The notes under the pieces: model-generated | Databases searched by the model: none | What the model was told of the DNA's origin: nothing | Seen by the model: only the letters and a program-made list of their open reading frames with translations | Made by a program: the position numbers and the translations under genes | Assembly: GCA_934216155.1 (NCBI GenBank) | Contig: CAKQBK010000028.1 | Coordinates: forward strand, 1-29,108 | Direction of reading: 5' to 3' | DNA: 29,108 bases | From: an uncultured Dialister sp. | Lineage (GTDB): Bacteria > Bacillota > Negativicutes > Veillonellales > Dialisteraceae | Shown: piece after piece, positions 21,354-29,108 of the stretch | Numbering within the stretch: position 1 is the stretch's first letter | How the letters are laid out: each line of letters opens with the position of its first letter

Positions 21354-23311
21354 GGGCGTTTGAAAAGCCTCCCCAATTCTTCCGGCGTAAATTTCACAAT
21401 GGTAGGACGGCCATGGGGGCAAACGAAAGGACGAGTGGTATGGAATAAATCCACAATCAATTCTTTCATTTGGCGAATATTCAAAACGTCTCCCCGCTTA
21501 ATGGCTCCTCGACAAGCCGCATAGGCCATCATACGATGGCGAAGTGTTTCTGGCGATGGCACATTCTGGTCATGAAATGCCACCAGAATATCTTTGATGA
21601 CCCGCTCCATTTCCGCTTCCGAAAAATCTTCCGGCGCACCAGTGATACGAATCACGTCCGGCCCAGCCTGCTCAAACGTAATGCCCAATCGTTCCAACTC
21701 TTTCTGCTGGTCCAGCAGGAGCACCACATCCTCTGGATCCACATGGATTAAATAAGGCACCAGGATATCCTGCACCGGAATTCCTTCTGCCCGTGCGGCC
21801 AATCGATCATAGCGTACCCGTTCATGGGCGGCATGCTGGTCGATGATAAATAAATCCATACCACGTTTGCACAGAATGAAACAATCCGACACCTGTCCCA
21901 ACGGAATGATTGGTTCTTCCTGTTTTTCTACCTTAAACAGCGGATCTGTGGTGACCTCTTCCCGTTTCGGTTCTTCCTTCTGGTATTTCTGAAATACTGA
22001 TGTGGTCGATAGTACATCCTTAGTATTCACAGCAGGTTGGAAATTTGATTCCTCACGGCTCTGTGCCGGTGCATGGTCATGTCCATTTTCTGAAGAAGTA
22101 GAAATAGCAGAAGCGGTTTCCCTCTTACTTCCATAGGGAGTCACCGATTCGCCCCAGGCGGAATGGTTCGGCGTTTCTTCCCGTTTTCCCCACAATCCAA
22201 TGTCATGGCCCAAGGAAGAGGCATCTTCCACTTTCACCGTAGCAGGATTCAAATCGCCCCCATGGAGAATCTGATGGGATGGGTCCCGAATCATTTCTCT
22301 CGCAATGTCATCGGCTTTGTCCTGCTGAGACGTCAATGTTTCCAGCACCGCATGATACACCAGACGGAACAAAGACTGTTCGTCAGAGAATTTGATTTCT
22401 CTCTTCTGGGGATGCACATTCACATCAATGCTTTCCGGTGGCACCTGGAAAGACAACACCAAAAGGGGATATCCATTTTTCGGAAGCAGCGAATGGTACG
22501 CATTATCCACCGCTTTGGATACCATAGCACTTTCTACCACGCGGCGATTAATAATCACCGTCTGGTATTGCCGGCTGGATTTCAAAAGAGACGGTTTTGA
22601 AATCATTCCTGTGAGAATCATTTCCTGCCCTTCCCCACTGACTTCCAGCATTTCGCCAGCGGTCTTGGTACCATACAAGGCAGAAATCACATCCACCAAA
22701 CGACCATTGCCCGGTGTTTCTATGACGGTCCGTCCATTATTGATGAGCCGGAAGGAAATATCCGGATTGGCCAGTGCCAATTTACCAATCATGCCATTGA
22801 TGCGACTGGATTCGGTCCGTTCAGATTTCAAAAATTTCTTTCTAGCCGGTACATTATAAAATAAATCCCGCACTTCAATGGTGGTGCCCGACGGCGCACC
22901 GATGGGCTTCACTTCCGTCACTTCGCCGCCTTCCACTTCCACCACAGTGCCCTCTTCATCGTCTGGGCGACGGGTGGTAATGGCCGTGCGAGAAACAGAC
23001 GAAATACTTGCCAGTGCTTCCCCGCGGAACCCCAAAGAAGCGATGTGATAAATATTTTCTACAGAAGAAATTTTACTGGTAGCATGACGAACAATAGACA
23101 GTTTCGCATCTTCCGGGGACATGCCGCTTCCGTTATCGGTGACGCGGATATAGGTCATACCGCCATCAGCAATTTCCACTTCGATATCGCTGGCTGCGGC
23201 ATCGACCGCATTTTCCACCATTTCCTTCACTGCATTGACAGGACGTTCTACCACTTCGCCAGCAGCGATCTGGTTGGCCGTCACTTCATCCAATACATGA
23301 ATCAATGCCAT
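21350..23311 (-). CDS. mutL: DNA mismatch repair protein MutL (endonuclease type)
   Basis: The 653-residue protein has an N-terminal GHKL ATPase (NQIAAGEVVERP, VENAVDA, LGFRGEALASISSVS) and a C-terminal nuclease domain. The metal-binding motif is DQHAAHERVRYD (491-502), with aspartate where most members have glutamate in the last position. ACR (599-601) and CPHGRP (631-636) complete the site. MutL therefore nicks DNA itself, as expected in a bacterium without MutH, acting with MutS in the nucleoid. The ATG shares one base with the mutS stop (TAATG), and GGAGGG lies 7 nt upstream, so mutS and mutL are coupled. Confidence 0.97.
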   Translation of the reverse strand: MALIHVLDEVTANQIAAGEVVERPVNAVKEMVENAVDAAASDIEVEIADGGMTYIRVTDNGSGMSPEDAKLSIVRHATSKISSVENIYHIASLGFRGEALASISSVSRTAITTRRPDDEEGTVVEVEGGEVTEVKPIGAPSGTTIEVRDLFYNVPARKKFLKSERTESSRINGMIGKLALANPDISFRLINNGRTVIETPGNGRLVDVISALYGTKTAGEMLEVSGEGQEMILTGMISKPSLLKSSRQYQTVIINRRVVESAMVSKAVDNAYHSLLPKNGYPLLVLSFQVPPESIDVNVHPQKREIKFSDEQSLFRLVYHAVLETLTSQQDKADDIAREMIRDPSHQILHGGDLNPATVKVEDASSLGHDIGLWGKREETPNHSAWGESVTPYGSKRETASAISTSSENGHDHAPAQSREESNFQPAVNTKDVLSTTSVFQKYQKEEPKREEVTTDPLFKVEKQEEPIIPLGQVSDCFILCKRGMDLFIIDQHAAHERVRYDRLAARAEGIPVQDILVPYLIHVDPEDVVLLLDQQKELERLGITFEQAGPDVIRITGAPEDFSEAEMERVIKDILVAFHDQNVPSPETLRHRMMAYAACRGAIKRGDVLNIRQMKELIVDLFHTTRPFVCPHGRPTIVKFTPEELGRLFKRP

Positions 23312-25869
23312 TATCGTCCCTCCTTCGCTTCTTTCGACAGACGGAAAAGAATTTCCATCGCTTCGATAGGAGTCTTGCTCATCACGTCGATTTGTGCCAA
23401 TTCATCAATGATGGGAGAACCAAACAAATCAAATCCCATAGACGGCTCTTCTGCAATTTTCTTCACCGGTGCAGCTTTCCCATCTTCCTCTTCCAAGCCA
23501 GCTAAGATATCATCAGCCCGCTTCAAAAGAGATTCTGGAAGGCCTGCCAACCGTGCCACATGGATCCCATAGCTTCTATCAGCACAACCGGGGATAATAC
23601 GCCGTAGAAAAGTAATATCCCTGCCCCGTTCCTTGACCGATACGGTATAATTCTTGATTCGCTGACTGCCTTCCGCCATATCGGCCAATTCGTGATAATG
23701 GGTAGCAAACAAAGTGAACCCATGGATTTTTGTATCGATGTATTCCACCACCGCTTTGGCAATACTCATGCCATCATAGGTGCTGGTGCCACGCCCAATT
23801 TCATCCAAAATGATGAGGCTATTTTTCGTGGCATTTCTCAAAATGTGAGACACTTCCTGCATTTCCACCATGAAGGTACTCTGGCCGGTAGAAATATCAT
23901 CGGTGGCACCCACTCTTGTGAATATCCGGTCCACTGGAGAGAACACCGCACTTCTGGCAGGGATAAAAGACCCCACCTGAGCCATAATAGTCAGTACTGC
24001 TACCTGTCTCATGTAAGTGGATTTACCGGCCATATTAGGCCCTGTGATGACCATGATTTCCTGGTCTCGATGGTTCAGCTCCGTATCATTGGGAACAAAC
24101 ATTTCTCGCTTCAGTGCATGTTCCACCATGGGATGCCGACCATCTTTGATGGAAATATGACCATTCTTCTGGTTCTCAATAACCGGACGAATATAGCGAT
24201 CCTTCAAAGCCGCTCTAGCCAGACTGGCCAGACAATCCAACTGGGCCAATGCTCTGGCCGTTTTCTGCATATCTGGAATTTCCGGACGAATTTCTGCTTT
24301 GATGGCCTGGTAAATTTTCAGTTCCAGTTCTTCAGTCTTTTCTTTCGCAGAGAGTGCTTTGGTTTCAAATTCCTTCAATTCCGGTGTAATATACCGTTCT
24401 GCATTGACCAAAGTTTGCTTTCTTACATAGTATGGCGGAATCGGAATTTTATTGGCATTGGAAATTTCAAAATAATAACCGAATACATTGTTAAACCCGA
24501 TTTTCAGTTTGATGCCGGTCTTTTCTTTTTCCCGTTCTTCCAAGTCAGCAATATACTTCTGGCTATTTTCTGAAAGAGAACGAACTTCATCCAGTTCGGC
24601 AGAGAATCCCTCTTTGATGTATTTCCCATCTTTGATATTTCCTGTGCCGTTTTCATTCATGGAACGGTCCAGCAAATCAAAAATAGGACCATGGAGTCCC
24701 AGCTGGCCATTGATCTTTTTCAGCACCATAGAACCGGCACCGGAAAGAAGGTCCTTCACCGCAGGAATCACCTTCAGAGTGGCTTTCAAAGCCAGCAAAT
24801 CTTTCGGCGATGTAGAATTGGTCTCAATACGGCTCAAAATGCGTTCAAAGTCAAACACAGAAGACAGCAATTCTTCCAAACGGGTCAATTCGGTCATATG
24901 TCCTGTCAATTCTTGAATCCCATCTTGCCGCATAATAATGCGATTCACATCAGTCAAAGGCCGTTCCAACCAGCGTTTGAGAAGTCGGGCTCCCATAGCG
25001 GTGTGGGTGTAATCCAACAGTTCCAAAAGGGTGCCCCGCCGTCCGCCGTCACGCATATTTCTTGTAATTTCCAAATTGCGCAAACATTCTTCCGATAAAG
25101 TCAACGTATGGTCTTCTCGAATCGGCTGGGCGGAATGAAACTCTGCCACGTCGGTTTTCATCACTTCTCGCAGATAGGCAGCCAAGCAGCGAAATACGTC
25201 CTGTACCCCTTCGTTTTCACAAGACATAGCCACCGTAGGCAATTCGCCCTCGGCCAGTTCGTCCCGGCGAGAAATTAAGCACGCTCCCATGCGAGCCGCA
25301 CAAAAGCTGGATAATTTGCTGTACAATCCGTCGGACATGGCGCAAACTGCTTCGGCCGGATTGTATACAGAAAGCATGTCAAAGAAATCATCCTGTTCTT
25401 TCTTCTTATCCCACACGCCCCACCAACATTCGCCAGTGGTCACATCGGCCATGACCGCATCAATTTCTTTATCTGCTTCTTTGATGTAAATCAAATAGTT
25501 ATTCGACTTATCGGCAATCGCATTTTCAAACAGAATGGTCCCTGGCGTAATGACTCGAATGACGTCACGTTTCACTAACCCTTTGGCTTTCTTCGGGTCT
25601 TCCAGTTGTTCACAAATGGCTACCTTATAGCCCTTTTGGATGAGCCGGTAAATATAAATTTCTGCTGCATGAAAAGGAACGCCGCACATAGGGACTCGCC
25701 CCTCTGCACCAGCGTTCTTTCCCGTCAAGGTGAGCTCCAATTCGTGAGACGCCGTCACTGCATCATCATAAAAAAGCTCGTAAAAATCACCGAGCCGATA
25801 AAATAACAGACAATCCTGGTATTTTTCCTTCACCTTTTTATATTGATCCATCAAAGGCGTCTTCGCCAT
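23311..25869 (-). CDS. mutS: DNA mismatch repair protein MutS
   Basis: The 852-residue mismatch sensor carries the N-terminal mismatch-binding motif GDFYELF (27-33, with F29 and E31), the connector, lever and clamp domains, and the C-terminal ABC ATPase. The ATPase shows Walker A GPNMAGKST (610-618), Walker B LIILDEIGRG (685-694) and the ATHYHEL switch. The start has GAGGTGA upstream. It is the first gene of the tightly packed mutS-mutL-methyltransferase unit. No obvious strong promoter is seen in the repeat-containing gap upstream. Confidence 0.98.
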   Translation of the reverse strand: MAKTPLMDQYKKVKEKYQDCLLFYRLGDFYELFYDDAVTASHELELTLTGKNAGAEGRVPMCGVPFHAAEIYIYRLIQKGYKVAICEQLEDPKKAKGLVKRDVIRVITPGTILFENAIADKSNNYLIYIKEADKEIDAVMADVTTGECWWGVWDKKKEQDDFFDMLSVYNPAEAVCAMSDGLYSKLSSFCAARMGACLISRRDELAEGELPTVAMSCENEGVQDVFRCLAAYLREVMKTDVAEFHSAQPIREDHTLTLSEECLRNLEITRNMRDGGRRGTLLELLDYTHTAMGARLLKRWLERPLTDVNRIIMRQDGIQELTGHMTELTRLEELLSSVFDFERILSRIETNSTSPKDLLALKATLKVIPAVKDLLSGAGSMVLKKINGQLGLHGPIFDLLDRSMNENGTGNIKDGKYIKEGFSAELDEVRSLSENSQKYIADLEEREKEKTGIKLKIGFNNVFGYYFEISNANKIPIPPYYVRKQTLVNAERYITPELKEFETKALSAKEKTEELELKIYQAIKAEIRPEIPDMQKTARALAQLDCLASLARAALKDRYIRPVIENQKNGHISIKDGRHPMVEHALKREMFVPNDTELNHRDQEIMVITGPNMAGKSTYMRQVAVLTIMAQVGSFIPARSAVFSPVDRIFTRVGATDDISTGQSTFMVEMQEVSHILRNATKNSLIILDEIGRGTSTYDGMSIAKAVVEYIDTKIHGFTLFATHYHELADMAEGSQRIKNYTVSVKERGRDITFLRRIIPGCADRSYGIHVARLAGLPESLLKRADDILAGLEEEDGKAAPVKKIAEEPSMGFDLFGSPIIDELAQIDVMSKTPIEAMEILFRLSKEAKEGR

Positions 25870-26217
25870 GAAATCACCTCATATCATATAACGTGAAACA
25901 GGTTTCCCCATTTATTATTCAAAAAGATAGTGAAAAGGGTTATTATTGTCTTTTCATTGGACAGCAAACATAGAGACATCACCACATCTCAAAGAGTTAT
26001 AACTGCTTCATCCGCCTACTTCATTTAGCAAGATTTCAATATTCAAAAGGTTAGCCTACCGGCAGGTTATGCAGCCAAGTTATTGTAACCAATAAAATAA
26101 CCTTTTATACCCCTTTATACCCCTGTCACTAGCCATTATGGCCCCATGTTAGAAATAGTATGCAGCAAAATGATAACCCTTTCCCCTATCCATATCTCCG
26201 CTACAGTCTCTTCCGCT
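25870..26217. repeat. 348-bp gap with AGGTTA-word repeat, copy 2
   Basis: No gene is visible. From 26047 the sequence AAAGGTTAGCCTACCGGC, then AGGTTAT, closely matches 2698-2725 in the same orientation. AAAATAACCTTTTATACCCC (26094-26113) matches 2779-2801 in the opposite orientation. The second module is followed by a repeat of TTTATACCCC. The rest of the gap is unremarkable and shows no clear miaB terminator. Confidence 0.6.
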
Positions 26218-27540
26218 TTACACTAAAGTCCCCTTCAAAACCCAAGTCTGCGCTGTTTCTACCTTCGCTTCCACAGTATCGCCCACTTTGAGTCCTTCTT
26301 TATAAGGGAAGAGAATCATCTTATTTGTCGACGTGCGGCCGAACCAATTGGTTTCATCCTGCTTGGAAGGTCCTTCCACAATGACCGTGTAAGTCTTTCC
26401 TTCCATTTCTTTGTTCAGTTCCAAACTGATTTCATTTTCCACATCCATCAGTTCCTGCAGGCGGCGATGTTTTGTTTCGTCATCAATCTGGTTCTCCATA
26501 CGAGCTGCTGGTGTTCCTTTACGAGGAGAATAAATGAAGGTATAGCAAGAATCGAAACGAATTTCCTTCAAAAGTTTCACCGTTTCCTGGTGCATTTCTT
26601 CTGTTTCTCCCGGGAATCCGGTAATCAAATCGGTGGTAATGGCAATATCTGGCATTTTTTCACGGACATACGCTACCAGTTCCTTGAAACGCTCAATGGT
26701 ATAGCCACGATTCATAGCCTTCAGCATTTCCGTAGAACCATGCTGCACCGGCAGATGCATATGGCGTACCACTTTCGGAGAAGCTGCCATGGCATCCACC
26801 ATATCATAGGTCATATCTCTCGGATGGGATGTCATATAGCGAACCCGTTCAATCCCATCAATTTTATCGATAGCACGAATCAAAGTTCCAAAATCAGTGC
26901 CATTCCGGAAATCTAATCCATAAGAATTGACATTCTGTCCCAAAAGAGTGACTTCCTTATATCCCTCATTGGCCAATTCCTGAATTTCCTTGCAAATGGC
27001 TTCCACCGGACGGCTCAGTTCCCGCCCGCGGGTATAGGGCACGATGCAATAGGTACAAAACTTATTGCACCCCTGCATAATCGGAATCCAAGCGAAAATA
27101 TGAGACTTACGAACCGCTTTCAAGTCACTGTAATCACTGACACTGTGAGGATTCCGTTCAGTCTTTACCACATGACTGCCTTTGGCATTTTCGTTAGAAA
27201 TAATATCCTTCAAATCATGAATATGGTACGGTCCAATCACGAAATCAATAATCGGCATACGCTCGATCAGTTTGCCCTTATTCTCCTGGGCCATGCACCC
27301 GGCAATGCCCAAAAGCAAACGAGGATTCTTCTCCTTCAGCTTTTTGATTTCCCCAATCTTGCCATACACCTTTTCTTCCGCATTCTGACGGATGCTGCAG
27401 GTATTCATAATAATAATATCCGCATCGTCCATCTTTTCAGCCGGCTGATACCCCAATTCCTCCAGCTGTCCATTGATACGTTCCGTATCAGATTCATTCA
27501 TTTGGCAGCCGTACGTAAGGGTAAAATATTTTTTATCCAT
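26218..27540 (-). CDS. miaB: tRNA-2-methylthio-N6-dimethylallyladenosine synthase MiaB
   Basis: The 440-residue radical SAM methylthiotransferase converts i6A37 to ms2i6A37 in tRNA. The N-terminal UPF0004 domain provides three cysteines for an auxiliary cluster (C12 in YGCQMNESD, C48 in NTCS, C82 in GCMAQ). The radical SAM motif GCNKFCTYC supplies C158, C162 and C165. A TRAM domain ends the protein. Together with MiaA in this window it completes the pathway. The start has AAAGGA 9-10 nt upstream. It is monocistronic; a structured RNA candidate with its own terminator lies upstream on the same strand. Confidence 0.97.
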   Translation of the reverse strand: MDKKYFTLTYGCQMNESDTERINGQLEELGYQPAEKMDDADIIIMNTCSIRQNAEEKVYGKIGEIKKLKEKNPRLLLGIAGCMAQENKGKLIERMPIIDFVIGPYHIHDLKDIISNENAKGSHVVKTERNPHSVSDYSDLKAVRKSHIFAWIPIMQGCNKFCTYCIVPYTRGRELSRPVEAICKEIQELANEGYKEVTLLGQNVNSYGLDFRNGTDFGTLIRAIDKIDGIERVRYMTSHPRDMTYDMVDAMAASPKVVRHMHLPVQHGSTEMLKAMNRGYTIERFKELVAYVREKMPDIAITTDLITGFPGETEEMHQETVKLLKEIRFDSCYTFIYSPRKGTPAARMENQIDDETKHRRLQELMDVENEISLELNKEMEGKTYTVIVEGPSKQDETNWFGRTSTNKMILFPYKEGLKVGDTVEAKVETAQTWVLKGTLV

Positions 27541-27702
27541 ATCTTTATTCCTTTATATAATACATATAAATACATTTTACAACTAGACAATTATCGTATT
27601 ATTATATCATACTTTTCTTAGATTCTGCAGAAAAAATATGATGTAAGAAAAACAAACTCTATGACTTGGAAATAGTAGTGAATAGATGAACAACCATTCA
27701 TC

Positions 27703-27757
27703 TGTTGTTAGTTGTTAGTTGTTGGTTCTTATTGATAAAGCAACTAAATGACCAACC
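27703..27757. repeat. Heptamer palindrome (GTTGTTA / CAACTAA)
   Basis: In-phase words GTTGTTA twice, GTTGTTG, GTTCTTA, then after a short centre AGCAACT, AAATGAC, CAACC. It separates the miaB leader region from the terminator of the upstream RNA. Confidence 0.7.
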
Positions 27758-27770
27758 TCTTATAAAACGC

Positions 27771-28068
27771 AAAAAATCCCACAACAAAAACAGGGGAAAC
27801 TTTCGCACTACGGGCCTGAAATCGTAATGCCTGGTTCTCTTTGTTTCTGCTGCGGGATTTTACCTGCATCAGGATCAAATTCCTTTCGGAACTTGCCAAC
27901 TCTCTTATTAAGTTATACATCAGTGAAGGCGAGAAACTTCACCCGGTTGAGCGGCTGTGTCCAGCCGGAGCTCTTATGGATTCGTCATCCGTAGGCAACT
28001 TGCAGGTCCTATCCCCACAGCGTTTTTTTGATCGGCGCCGTGCGCTATGGTCTTCTGACCTTTGCCTT
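27771..28068 (-). ncRNA. Candidate structured non-coding RNA, about 300 nt, family not identified
   Basis: On the minus strand a good promoter precedes a sequence rich in perfect helices and ends in an intrinsic terminator. Helices (plus coordinates) are: GGTC/GACC hairpin with AGAA loop (28049-28060); CGGCTG/CAGCCG with 4-nt loop (27952-27967); GTGAAG/CTTCAC (27923-27942); TTCC-GAAA-GGAA tetraloop (27880-27891). A long-range pair of ACCTGCA (28001-28007) with TGCAGGT (27862-27868) is extended inward by TTGCC/GGCAA (27994-27998 with 27893-27897). The 3' end is a 19-bp stem (27842-27860 with 27774-27792) enclosing an inner GCATTACG/CGTAGTGC hairpin, followed by six uridines. I see none of the core motifs of RNase P RNA, tmRNA or SRP RNA. 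It could be a stand-alone RNA or a leader acting on miaB. Confidence 0.7.
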
Positions 28069-28074
28069 GACATC

Positions 28075-28103
28075 ATCATACACGATATGATTTGAAAAAT
28101 CAA
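28075..28103 (-). promoter_or_regulatory. Sigma-70 promoter of the 300-nt RNA
   Basis: On the minus strand, TTGATT (28098-28103), an exact 17-bp spacer, then TATGAT (28075-28080). This is the best promoter match in the window. The expected start is near 28068, just before the first stable hairpin. Confidence 0.7.
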
Positions 28104-28194
28104 GTGTTTTGGAAAACTTTGTTCTTACACGTTCTGTAATCGCAAAAATAGCTCTTAGAGAGTCTGTAAGCCCATGACGTGTATACTTATTTGG

Positions 28195-28250
28195 GTGACT
28201 AGGGACTTGTGACTGGTGACTAGGATCTAGTAAGTAGGATCTATTAATTA
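28195..28250. repeat. Heptamer array (GTGACTA/GGATCTA), 8 units
   Basis: In-phase GTGACTA, GGGACTT, GTGACTG, GTGACTA, GGATCTA, GTAAGTA, GGATCTA, TTAATTA. It shares its first words with the arrays at 4809-4906 and 10444-10527 but has no complementary arm. Confidence 0.8.
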
Positions 28251-28346
28251 GTTTGTTTAACATAGAAAAAACGCTCTATATCACGTACTTCTTTTTAATA
28301 TCAATCCATGTGGAACAAGGTCCATTATATTTGCTTTTATTTGCGC

Positions 28347-28372
28347 CAAAAGAAAAGCACCCTTACGGGTGC
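28347..28372 (-). terminator. Intrinsic terminator of the 125-nt RNA
   Basis: On the minus strand, GCACCC, loop GTAA, GGGTGC (28357-28372), then TTTTCTTTT (28348-28356). It is a textbook intrinsic terminator with no protein-coding gene upstream of it. Confidence 0.85.
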
Positions 28373-28473
28373 CTTTCCGTACGCTTGGCAGGCGTCCGAG
28401 TCTCCTGCATCTCTCGGGTTTCCCCTGTCTAACCATCGGCGCGTGGGCCGGACGAACTCCCCCACCTCAAACG
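28348..28473 (-). ncRNA. Candidate structured non-coding RNA, about 125 nt, possible pseudoknot, family not identified
   Basis: On the minus strand a consensus TATAAT (28480-28485, no clear -35 box) precedes a GC-rich transcript ending in a strong terminator. GTACG (28472-28476) pairs with CGTAC (28379-28383) and closes the domain. A GGG-GAAA-CCC hairpin lies at 28416-28425. CCGAG (28413-28417) can pair with CTCGG (28396-28400), and the interleaved GCAGG (28404-28408) with CCTGC (28388-28392), which is the topology of an H-type pseudoknot. An alternative long-range helix CGTCCG/CGGACG (28449-28454 with 28393-28398) competes with the first of these, so two exclusive folds are possible. It might be a riboswitch-like or regulatory RNA, but no gene follows it in the sense direction for more than 800 bp. 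Confidence 0.6.
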
Positions 28474-28526
28474 TACTTAATTATAGAATACCACTTTTAT
28501 CCTTATTTCACCACTTACTTTGTTTT

Positions 28527-28562
28527 CTTCACAATAGCGGTCTCACCTCTATCATCATTTCG
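28527..28562 (+). repeat. Short intergenic repeat ACAATAGCGGTCTCACC, copy 1
   Basis: TTTTCTTCACAATAGCGG, then TCTCACCTCTATC and TCATTTCGAC, recurs at 28799-28840 with few changes. At the second copy it runs directly into the CATTCCGACC...GGAATC element, so the two modules are joined there. Confidence 0.6.
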
Positions 28563-28654
28563 ACAGAAACACAAAAAAGACGCAGCCATAAAAAACGATT
28601 GAGTCTTTTTCATGCATACGGTAAATAGAAAAATGACTCTATGGAAAAAGCAAA

Positions 28655-28700
28655 GCCTTCTCCATTGGAGAAGGGGGGACCGCGAAGCGGTGGATAAGGC
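28655..28700. repeat. Short palindromic repeat, REP-like
   Basis: CCTTCTCCATTGGAGAAGG is a strong stem-loop, followed by ACCGCGAAGCGGT, a second small hairpin, and GGATAAGG. The two-hairpin form parallels the element at 1215-1300. Confidence 0.5.
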
Positions 28701-28798
28701 CTATCCCGATATAAAAGAAAAGTGAGGAAATAGGAAGGTGCGTATCATACCAGTGAAGAAAAAGCAAGCCTCTATTTTTTCTTTTTCATTACTAGCGT

Positions 28799-28925
28799 TG
28801 TTTTCTTTACAATAGCGGTCTCACCTCTATCGTCATTCCGACCAACGTGGAGGAATCTTTGTGTTATTCCCATCAGCTCTTTGTTTGTCAAGCGATATGA
28901 AATGAGACTTCCCGTTTTAGTATAA
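28799..28925 (+). repeat. Composite intergenic repeat: ACAATAGCGG module joined to the CATTCCGACC element, copy 2
   Basis: The left part repeats 28527-28562. The right part (TCATTCCGACC through ACTTCCCGTTTTAGTAT) repeats 966-1062 at the other end of the window in the same orientation. Confidence 0.7.
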
Positions 28926-29009
28926 CCGCTACTGACTTCTGCCTTCCATTTTCTCGCTATGTTCGAAACAACGCCTCACCGTAACAATTTGATTCAGTAA
29001 GCCCTTATC

Positions 29010-29100
29010 GCAAGTGCTGCGAGATTTCTCTACTCAGGGATCCAAATCAATTTACATCTTCAACCCCATTTCGCACAAATATGCCCGGTCGAAATGACGG
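29010..29100 (+). repeat. CGACCGGTCG-type element, copy C (diverged)
   Basis: AAGTGCTGCGAGATTTCTC at the left end and GCCCGGTCGAAATGACGG at the right end match copy A. The 10-bp palindrome is broken by a substitution (CCCGGTCG), so this copy appears to be decaying. Confidence 0.65.
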
Positions 29101-29108
29101 AGCCAGCT

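Larger units (their letters stand above)
27541..29108. other. Gene-free right end with structured RNAs and repeats
   Basis: No credible protein-coding gene is visible. Identified contents are a heptamer palindrome (27703-27757), two candidate RNAs (27771-28068 and 28348-28473), a heptamer array (28195-28250) and several short intergenic repeats. The sequence between 28085 and 28190 contains an ACACGT/ACGTGT inverted repeat (about 28126-28183) but no recognised element. Confidence 0.65.

Noticed and set aside
27842..27900. TPP riboswitch on either strand
   Set aside because: ATCAGG/CCTGAT-like words occur, but the order of the CTGAGA and ACCTGATC blocks required for TPP is absent.
27771..28068. 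RNase P RNA, tmRNA or SRP RNA
   Set aside because: The conserved GAGGAAAGTCC core of RNase P RNA, the tRNA-like TTCGA region and tag frame of tmRNA, and the GGAAG-type loop of SRP RNA are all absent by eye. A covariance-model search would settle this.
28388..28440. 5S rRNA fragment or ZTP riboswitch
   Set aside because: GCGCCGATGGT and CGCCTG words recall these RNAs, but the remaining conserved blocks and helix order do not match.
28308..28628. Plus-strand frame of 106 codons
   Set aside because: It is antisense to the terminator and helices of the candidate 125-nt RNA and has no ribosome binding site.
1..29108. tRNA or rRNA genes
   Set aside because: No GGTTCGAATCC-type T-loop with matching acceptor stem and no rRNA core sequence was found by eye on either strand.
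1..29108. Insertion sequences, transposases, integrases or prophage genes
   Set aside because: No frame shows a DDE, HUH, serine or tyrosine recombinase motif. The small repeats lack any linked recombinase.

Overview
The window looks like a chromosomal segment of a strictly anaerobic, Gram-negative-type Firmicute, most likely class Negativicutes (a Veillonellaceae-like lineage such as Dialister or Megasphaera). This placement is inferred from an etfBA pair resembling the electron-bifurcating flavoproteins of Acidaminococcus, a two-iron superoxide reductase, an endonuclease-type MutL without MutH, and the tight mutS-mutL-methyltransferase / miaA-hfq-PLP lyase order. Genus and species cannot be fixed from sequence alone. 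All but one of the recognised genes lie on the minus strand.

Layout from left to right. (1) 1-1.75 kb has no credible gene. It is a dense patch of intergenic repeats, including three copies of a nested heptamer palindrome. (2) 1.75-4.8 kb holds a class IV PLP aminotransferase homologue that lacks the catalytic lysine, then etfA and etfB. (3) 5.1-9.9 kb holds a 45-residue orphan fragment of a RelB/DinJ antitoxin, the replicative polymerase dnaE, and one plus-strand gene of unknown function. (4) 10.0-10.4 kb is desulfoferrodoxin. (5) 11.1-17.7 kb is a complete four-gene type I Wadjet defence operon, jetA-jetB-jetC-jetD, with overlapping genes, bounded on both sides by repeat arrays. (6) 18.0-25.9 kb is a housekeeping block transcribed mutS-mutL-rsmJ-like, then miaA-hfq-PLP lyase. 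(7) 26.2-27.5 kb is miaB. (8) 27.7-29.1 kb is non-coding but holds two candidate structured RNAs on the minus strand: one of about 300 nt with a good promoter and an intrinsic terminator, and one of about 125 nt with a -10 box, a possible pseudoknot and a terminator. I could not assign either to a known RNA family.

The most striking unexplained signal is in the gaps between genes. Nearly every long intergenic region contains an array of 7-nt (less often 8-10-nt) words kept in strict phase. In many, the words drift from a sequence on the left arm to its complement on the right arm, so the array is one large imperfect palindrome. Two unrelated arrays are each exactly 14 heptamers (98 bp) without an indel. 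The same class of array follows many different genes, one provides the dnaE stop codon, and others border the Wadjet operon.

Functionally, the Wadjet genes encode an SMC-type complex (JetABC) with a nuclease (JetD), a system known to restrict circular plasmids. MutS and MutL do mismatch repair. MiaA and MiaB carry out successive steps of ms2i6A37 tRNA modification. Hfq is the sRNA chaperone. EtfAB carries electrons between flavin enzymes. Desulfoferrodoxin detoxifies superoxide.
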